Shown one piece after another: positions 3,732 through 8,372 of a DNA stretch of 8,372 nucleotides. Numbering within the stretch: the stretch's first letter is position 1; each line of letters starts with the position of its first letter. Source of the DNA: Pseudomonadota bacterium (GTDB taxonomy: Bacteria > Pseudomonadota > Gammaproteobacteria > Xanthomonadales > Rhodanobacteraceae); the NCBI GenBank assembly GCA_023430685.1, contig JAEYZH010000048.1:1-8372 (forward strand), in the 5' to 3' direction. The notes beneath the pieces were generated by a model. The model saw only the letters and a program-made list of their open reading frames with translations. It was not told where the DNA came from and ran no database searches. The translations under genes and the position numbers were made by a program.

Positions 3732-6647
3732 TTACGGCGCGGCTTCGAAGCCGTCGGCGAAGATCGTGTCGCCCGCGAGGTCGCCGCAGCCGACCACGCG
3801 GATGTCGTCGATGTACCAGCCTTCGCGCGGATTGGTGTTGTTGCTCGCGATGCGGAAGCGGAATCGTGCGTCGTGGCCCGCGTAGGTCGAGAGGTCGACG
3901 ATCACCGGCGCATGCGCGCTGGCCAGGCCGCACCAGGCCGGGTTGCCCGCGAGCGGGTTGCCGCTGCCGCCGGCGATGGTGCCGTTGTATGCGCCGACCA
4001 GCATCTGTGCGGCCGGCACCTGGTTCCAGACGCCGTCATCGATCGAGATCTCGAGGATGCCGCCGTCCTGGCAGGTCGCGCCGCTGCCGCTCGTGCTGCC
4101 TTCGATCAGCGGCCAGTGGCTGAACTGCAGGTTGATTCCGCTCAGCGTGTCCGGGATCGCGATCACCGGCGAGACCAGCCGCTGGTCCGAGACCGACGAA
4201 GGATCGCTCGCCTTCCACGAGGACACCGGACTGTTCGGCCGCGCGGTCGAGATGGTCCAGCTGTCGGTGCCGAGCGCGGCCTCGTGCGTCCATCCATTGA
4301 CGCCGCTTTCGACGTCGTCCTCGAACAGCGCCTGCGGGGTGGTGCCGATGCTGCACTGCCCGGGCCCTGCCTGCGTGATGAAGCTCGATGTCGCGCTCGA
4401 AGTCTCGCCGCACTCGTTGCGCGCGGTCACGCGCCACCAGAGTTCGGTGTTCAGCGGCAGCGCCGCGGTCGGCTGGAAGCTCGTCGTGGTCACGACCTGG
4501 GACAGGATCACGTTCGTGAACGCGGCGTCGGTCGCGATCTCGATCAGGTAGTCCGCCGCCTGCGTCGCCGCGCTCCAGCTGAACATCGGTTGCGCGGGCA
4601 CGCTGTTGGCGCCATCCGGCGGCGCGAGCAGGCTGGCCGCACCGGTCGTCGCGGTCGCGACCGCGACCTGCAGCTCGACGTCGCGGTCGATGCCGGCTGC
4701 GCTGCCGCGCAGGACCAGCGTGTTCGTACCCGGCGTCGCCGTGTTGTCGACGAACAGGTTCGCGACCGTGCTGCCCGGTGGCGAGACCGGATCGACGCTG
4801 TAGCTGCCGCTGAAACCCGCCGGCAGGCCGGGCACGAAGCTCATGTCGACCGCGTCGGTGAATCCGTTGCGCGGCTCGACCTGCAGCGTGACCGGCGCGA
4901 GCGCGACCGGCGAGGGCGTCATCGCGCAGACGCCCTGCGAGAGGTTGTCGGCGACCATCGTGAACGTCGGCGTGCCGCAGCTGTCGAAGCGGAATGCCGC
5001 GACGCGGTTGCGCCAGCTGCCGCCGGCTGGCATGTACATGCCGGCGAACCAGAACGTGCAGCCGTCGACGGGGTCCACCCCCATGCCGAAGTAGTCGCCC
5101 CAGCGGTCGGCGCCGGTCTGCGCGCTCGCGCCGTCGACGAGCGTGGTTTCGGCGGTCGACATCACGCCCGCCGGGTCGGTCGCCTCGCGACCCACGTAAC
5201 GCAGGCCCGCGAACACGCCGGGGTCGCGCGCGACGCTGTAGCCCATCGCGATGTTGCCCGATTCGTCCATGCCGATCGCGGCCATCCAGCGGCTGATCTG
5301 CCCGCCCGCATCAGCCGGCGCATACGTGCCCTGCTGGTGCAGGACCCACGGATTCGCGGGTCCGCCCGTACGCCGCAGTTCGAACCAGCGCACGCCCGCG
5401 ATGTTGTTGGTGGTGTCGTCGGGCAGGCGCGTGACATGGTTGCCGACGAGCACTTCGTAGTCACCGAGGTTGCGGTAATGCACCGGCACCATCGGCACTT
5501 CGAACAGCGGATCGAGCAGTTGCGAGGTGCCGGGCTGGTGGATCGCGCCGAATCCGCCGGGCACGCTGAACAGCGAGTTCCACTCGGCTTCCGCGACCGA
5601 TACCGGACCCGCGAGCACGGTATTCGCAGGCGTCGTGAAATCGACCGTCAGCGTGAACAGCTGCAGGAAATCCTGGGTCGGGTCGTTGCTGGCCGGATAG
5701 TTGCGTTCGTCGTCGTTGCTGCGGATGAAGATGCCCGGCGCGCCCGCAGGCGGCGGCGTCGCGCCGAACAGCGACACCGGCGGCGTCATCTCGAAACCGA
5801 GCCCGGGCAGGCCCGGCACCGCCTTGCGTTGCAGCGTCGCGCTCTGGCCCGCGAGCATGCGCGTGCGGTCGATCGCATAGACCGCGGGACCTTCGTTCGC
5901 GCCGATGTAGTACGCGTCGGACCAGACGCCGTACTTGGGATAATCCGGGAAGCCCGGCGTGTTGAACGCGTAGCGCGTCCAGGTGGTGACGACCGGGTCG
6001 TCGCCCGAGCTCAGGTAGGTGCAGAGCGTGTTGCTCGCGCCCGAGAACTCGGTGAACAGCCAGCGTTGCGCAAGCGGGTCGAACAGCACGACGCCGTCGC
6101 CGAGGCCGCTCGCGCAGGCACCGCCGCTGCCGAGACCATCCATGCTGAACGGTCCCGCGACGAGCGTGCCGTCGGTGCTGTCGTAGATCCGCAGCAGGGC
6201 GCCGCCGCTGCCGTTGTAGACCTCGACGAAGAAGCCGCCGCCGGCATCGCCGCTGATGTCGGGCGGAAACACGCCCGAGAACGAGGCGCCGTCCTGGTTC
6301 ACGAGCGGCGTGGTGAAGCCGCCTCCACGCCCGCCCGAGCCGTACCCGCGCTGCAGTTGCACGAGCACGTCGATGCCCTCGACCACGGGGTTCGCGGGTT
6401 CGGGACGGTTGCGCTGCAGTTCCTCCTCGCCGTGGAACTGGCGCGGGATCTCGCGCACCGGATCGCCCGGTCGCCACGTCGGTACCACGGGTCGCGTGCG
6501 TGCGTCGAGGAAGAACGAGTCGGGCACTGCCGGCGGGCTCACGTAATCGGCGCCGCGCGAGAGCGGCACGTCGGCGGAAGGCGCGGCGAACGCGACGCCG
6601 CAGGCCAGGAGGAAACCGGGGACGACCAGCTTGCGGACGCGCTTCAT
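3732..6647 (-). CDS. large modular secreted protein: propeller-like N-part, Ig-like, FN3-like and InhA-type MAM-like domains
   Basis: This is a 971-residue exported protein. AGGAG (plus-strand 6655-6659) lies 7 bases before its ATG. The N-terminus MKRVRKLVVPGFLLACGVAFA is a signal peptide cut near residue 21; LLAC at 13-16 also resembles a lipobox. Residues about 85-570 have no domain I can name; repeated short strands and GDYFGMGVDPVDGCTFWFAG suggest a beta-propeller. Residues about 575-660 look like an Ig-type sandwich. Residues about 668-755 resemble fibronectin type III (PMFSWSAATQAADYLIEIATD, then ELWWRVTARNECGE). Residues about 770-954 resemble the MAM-like domain of immune-inhibitor-A type proteins (GGILEISIDDGVWNQVP, YNGTIAGGSGNPLAG, VDLSTYAGHDARFRFRIASN, GWYIDDIRV). 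The end is GDLAGDTIFADGFEAAP. No HExxH protease motif is present. It is likely a surface or secreted binding protein of unknown target. It starts 62 bases after the lipoprotein gene, so it may share that transcript. Confidence 0.85.
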   Translation of the reverse strand: MKRVRKLVVPGFLLACGVAFAAPSADVPLSRGADYVSPPAVPDSFFLDARTRPVVPTWRPGDPVREIPRQFHGEEELQRNRPEPANPVVEGIDVLVQLQRGYGSGGRGGGFTTPLVNQDGASFSGVFPPDISGDAGGGFFVEVYNGSGGALLRIYDSTDGTLVAGPFSMDGLGSGGACASGLGDGVVLFDPLAQRWLFTEFSGASNTLCTYLSSGDDPVVTTWTRYAFNTPGFPDYPKYGVWSDAYYIGANEGPAVYAIDRTRMLAGQSATLQRKAVPGLPGLGFEMTPPVSLFGATPPPAGAPGIFIRSNDDERNYPASNDPTQDFLQLFTLTVDFTTPANTVLAGPVSVAEAEWNSLFSVPGGFGAIHQPGTSQLLDPLFEVPMVPVHYRNLGDYEVLVGNHVTRLPDDTTNNIAGVRWFELRRTGGPANPWVLHQQGTYAPADAGGQISRWMAAIGMDESGNIAMGYSVARDPGVFAGLRYVGREATDPAGVMSTAETTLVDGASAQTGADRWGDYFGMGVDPVDGCTFWFAGMYMPAGGSWRNRVAAFRFDSCGTPTFTMVADNLSQGVCAMTPSPVALAPVTLQVEPRNGFTDAVDMSFVPGLPAGFSGSYSVDPVSPPGSTVANLFVDNTATPGTNTLVLRGSAAGIDRDVELQVAVATATTGAASLLAPPDGANSVPAQPMFSWSAATQAADYLIEIATDAAFTNVILSQVVTTTSFQPTAALPLNTELWWRVTARNECGETSSATSSFITQAGPGQCSIGTTPQALFEDDVESGVNGWTHEAALGTDSWTISTARPNSPVSSWKASDPSSVSDQRLVSPVIAIPDTLSGINLQFSHWPLIEGSTSGSGATCQDGGILEISIDDGVWNQVPAAQMLVGAYNGTIAGGSGNPLAGNPAWCGLASAHAPVIVDLSTYAGHDARFRFRIASNNTNPREGWYIDDIRVVGCGDLAGDTIFADGFEAAP

Positions 6648-6709
6648 CGGGCGACTCCTGCACTCGGTAGAGCGGGAAGGACGTGTCCGGGGCCGGCCTT
6701 GCGGCCTGC

Positions 6710-7540
6710 TCAGTCCCCGTCCTCGGGTAGCTCCGTATGCTGCGCCGCTGGAATGAGCTGTTCAAGCACGATTTCGCCGCTGCGGCTGCGCACCTGCAGG
6801 ATCGAGCCGCCGCGGCCGTAGCTCGCGTGCGCGGCCTGCAGGCCATCCGCCTGCGCATGGACGCTGAGCCCGAATCCACTGCTCAGGCGTCCGCCGGTGC
6901 GGGCGTCGAGCGTGACGTCGCCGAACGTCGGCACCAGCACGACCGCGCGGCCACTGTCGGTTTCGATCTCGCTGGCGCCGCTCCAGCGTTCGCCCATGAG
7001 CATCGCGCGCACCTGGCCCGATCCACTGCGCACGACGAGTCGCTGGCGCGACGCGGCCTGGATCTCGCCGCTGCGCGAATGGGCTTCGACCGCGCCGTCA
7101 CGCTTCTTCGTCGCGATGCGGCCGGCGTCGGTCCGCAGCAGCAGCGCGACCTGCTTCGGGATGTAGAGCGCGATGTCGGCGCGTCCCTGCGAGGTGTCCG
7201 GGCGCGCGCGGTCCAGCCCCTCCAGGTGCACGTCGATGTACAGCGTGTCGCCGTCGACGCGGGACTCGAATCGGGCGCGCGCATCGCGCGGCGCGAGGCG
7301 CTGCACGACCGCATGCATGCCGACCTCGTGGCGCGCATGGTCGCGCACGTTGATCTCGCCCCAGGGATTGTCGACCGCGACGCGCGCGACCTCCGGGTCG
7401 AGCGCGAACACGCGATCGATGCGCTCGAGCCGTGCCTCGCCGGTGGCGCCGTCCATGCGGGTCGGCGTCGACGAGCAGGCGCCGAGCGCGAGCGCGAGCA
7501 CGGTCGCCGCGACGCGGCTGCAACGGAGGGTCGGATGCAT
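6710..7540 (-). CDS. DUF4097-like lipoprotein
   Basis: This is a 276-residue protein with a lipoprotein signal: a basic N-terminus, a hydrophobic run VAATVLALAL, then L19-G20-A21-C22 followed by SSTPT. Cys22 should be lipidated; S23 at +2 favours outer-membrane sorting. The mature part reads VARVAVDNPWGEINVRDHA (51-69), the usual opening of DUF4097-type beta-strand repeat proteins. It then has strand repeats carrying TDAGRI, SRSGEI, SGSGQV, TDSGRA and SRSGEIVLEQL. The repeats are less regular than in the plus-strand relative at 2839-3678, and the two proteins are clearly different in sequence. The start lies 3 bases past the stop of the DMT gene, with AAGG about 8 bases upstream inside that gene's end, so translational coupling is likely. 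The molecular function is unknown; a structural or sensing role in the envelope is only a guess. Confidence 0.8.
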   Translation of the reverse strand: MHPTLRCSRVAATVLALALGACSSTPTRMDGATGEARLERIDRVFALDPEVARVAVDNPWGEINVRDHARHEVGMHAVVQRLAPRDARARFESRVDGDTLYIDVHLEGLDRARPDTSQGRADIALYIPKQVALLLRTDAGRIATKKRDGAVEAHSRSGEIQAASRQRLVVRSGSGQVRAMLMGERWSGASEIETDSGRAVVLVPTFGDVTLDARTGGRLSSGFGLSVHAQADGLQAAHASYGRGGSILQVRSRSGEIVLEQLIPAAQHTELPEDGD

Positions 7541-7543
7541 GGC

Positions 7544-7882
7544 CTAGACCTTGAAGATCAGGAACGCGGCGACGACGATCAGCGCGAAGCCGAGCAGGTG
7601 GTTCCAGCGGATCGCCGCATCGAGGTAGGCGACCGAGAAGGCCGCGAACACGAGCAGCGTGACGATTTCCTGGATCGCCTTCAACTGCGCCGGCGCGTAC
7701 ACCGCGTAGCCGTAGCGGTTGGCCGGCACCATCAGGCAGTACTCGAAGAACGCGATGCCCCAGCTCGCGACGATCACGATCCAGAGCGGGCGGTCGGTGA
7801 ACTTCAGGTGCCCGTACCAGGCGAAGGTCATGAACACGTTCGAGCCGACCAGCAGCAGGATCGGCATCAGGTAGTTCCACAT
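7544..7882 (-). CDS. DMT family (DUF486) small integral membrane protein
   Basis: This is a 112-residue protein, the full usual length of DUF486 'DMT family' proteins. Four membrane spans are visible at about residues 4-22, 32-50, 70-87 and 94-110. Family-typical stretches are MWNYLMPILLLVGSNVFMTF (1-20), AWYGHLKF (21-28), SWGIAFFEYCLMVPANR (40-56), QLKAIQEIVTL (67-77) and RWNHLLGFALIV (92-103). The family is related to drug/metabolite transporters but its substrate is unknown. The ATG ending at 7882 is chosen because it matches the family N-terminus and has GGAG (plus-strand 7891-7894) 8 bases upstream. A longer reading to 7993 would run through a REP hairpin. The gene is first in a short minus-strand unit with the lipoprotein gene. 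Confidence 0.92.
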   Translation of the reverse strand: MWNYLMPILLLVGSNVFMTFAWYGHLKFTDRPLWIVIVASWGIAFFEYCLMVPANRYGYAVYAPAQLKAIQEIVTLLVFAAFSVAYLDAAIRWNHLLGFALIVVAAFLIFKV

Positions 7883-7916
7883 CGCGCGCGCTCCGCCGGA
7901 TTTCGCGCGCATGGTA

Positions 7917-8008
7917 GTAGGAGCGCACCCTGTGCGCGATGCGCAGCAATCCGGTTTTCGTCGCGCACCCGGTTTCCTGCGCGGATCGCCCACAGGGTGG
8001 GCGCCTGC
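7917..8008. repeat. inverted pair of a second REP family
   Basis: The first element, 7917-7940, starts with GTAG and has a perfect hairpin: GCGCAC (7923-7928), loop CCT, GTGCGC (7932-7937). The second, 7985-8008, lies in the opposite orientation with the hairpin GCCCAC (7988-7993), loop AGG, GTGGGC (7997-8002). Read on the minus strand it matches the first at 19 of 24 positions. The GTAG head is degraded to GCAG in the second. The pair lies between the permease stop and the DMT start and may attenuate read-through. Confidence 0.75.
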
Positions 8009-8031
8009 GAGGCAGGGGACGACGCGACCGA

Positions 8032-8372
8032 TCAGCCCCTCCGGAGCACCACCATCGGCGAGGTGCGCGCGATCCGCAGCGTGCCGAACCAGCCGGCCAG
8101 CGCGACGAGCAGCGCGGCGCCCGCGACCAGCGCGGCCAGCGGCAGGATCGGCGGCGCATAACCGGGCAGGTCGAACACGCTGCCCGCGAGCGCCTTGCCG
8201 ATCGCGGCCGCGGCGACCACCGAAATCGCGCCCGAGAGCAGCCCGAGCGCGCCGAACTCGGCGAGCACCGCGACCGCGAGCTGGCGGCCATGCGCGCCCA
8301 GCGTGCGCAGCAGCGCCGCTTCGAAGCGGCGTTCGTCCGCGGTCGCGGCGAGCGCCGCGAGCAGCACGAGCA
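8032..8372 (-). CDS. FtsX-like ABC transporter permease, YbbP-like, C-terminal end (5' partial)
   Basis: About 112 codons are visible; the frame is open at the window edge and ends at the TGA at 8032-8034. The segment DERRFEAALLRTLGAHGRQL is the cytoplasmic coupling stretch typical of FtsX/MacB-type permeases. Two hydrophobic spans follow (AEFGALGLLSGAISVVAAAA, and LAALVAGAALLVALAGWFG), then the usual ending RTSPMVVLRRG. The combination DERR, LRTLGA, VFDLP and AGWFGTLR is most like YbbP, the permease partner of YbbA, whose substrate is unsettled. LolC/E-type or MacB-type permeases are less likely but cannot be excluded from the C-terminus alone. The gene is followed by a REP pair and probably belongs to an operon lying to the right of the window. 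Confidence 0.85.
   Translation of the reverse strand, partial: LVLLAALAATADERRFEAALLRTLGAHGRQLAVAVLAEFGALGLLSGAISVVAAAAIGKALAGSVFDLPGYAPPILPLAALVAGAALLVALAGWFGTLRIARTSPMVVLRRG

Noticed and set aside
6648..6709. Terminator between the lipoprotein gene and the large secreted gene
   Set aside because: On the minus strand only GGCC-GCAA-GGCC (four pairs) is found, with no T-run; too weak to call.
3036..6821. Plus-strand open frame of 1261 codons opposite the large secreted protein
   Set aside because: It is Arg/Arg-Asp rich with no recognisable domain, has no export signal, and runs through the end of the DUF4097-like gene, the hairpin and the convergent gene. Long antisense frames are expected in very GC-rich coding DNA; the minus-strand frame has a signal peptide, ribosome site and real domains.
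7883..7993. In-frame N-terminal extension of the DMT protein by 37 codons
   Set aside because: It translates a REP hairpin into basic residues, and the family N-terminus MWNYL begins at 7882 with its own GGAG.

Overview
This window comes from a very GC-rich gammaproteobacterial chromosome. I place it in the Lysobacterales/Xanthomonadales, near Rhodanobacteraceae or Lysobacteraceae. The reasons are the cysQ-then-mazG order, the two families of GTAG-headed REP hairpins, and secreted proteins ending in an 'IFxDxF[DE]' tail, a tail I recall (unchecked) from that order. Placement is by gene content and recollection only; no marker gene is present.

Layout, left to right. (1) Positions 1-114 hold the last 37 codons of cysQ on the plus strand. 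(2) Positions 115-613 hold no gene; they contain a REP/BIME array. Three 131-132 bp units each carry a forward and an inverted REP hairpin, with tandemly repeated half-elements at both outer edges. (3) mazG lies at 614-1423 and has a rho-independent terminator overlapping its stop. (4) Positions 1527-2657 encode a secreted right-handed beta-helix protein with a choice-of-anchor-Q type C-terminus. (5) Positions 2839-3678 encode an exported DUF4097-like solenoid with a DSSGDI motif every 18-19 residues. (6) A perfect 33-bp hairpin separates it from genes on the minus strand.

The minus-strand genes, read right to left, are the 3' end of an FtsX/YbbP-like ABC permease (8032-8372), an inverted pair of a second REP type (7917-8008), a small DUF486 'DMT family' membrane protein (7544-7882), a DUF4097-like lipoprotein (6710-7540) and a 971-residue modular secreted protein (3732-6647). 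The DMT stop and the lipoprotein start are 3 bases apart, so these two are probably translationally coupled.

Functionally the window mixes housekeeping genes (cysQ for 3'-phosphoadenosine phosphate turnover, mazG for NTP clean-up) with an envelope or secretion block. Four of the seven genes encode proteins that leave the cytoplasm, and none of the four has a known substrate. I see no mobile-element gene, RNA gene, CRISPR array or defence system. The most interesting signals are the REP array, whose hairpin stems covary, and the shared C-terminal tail on two otherwise unrelated secreted proteins.
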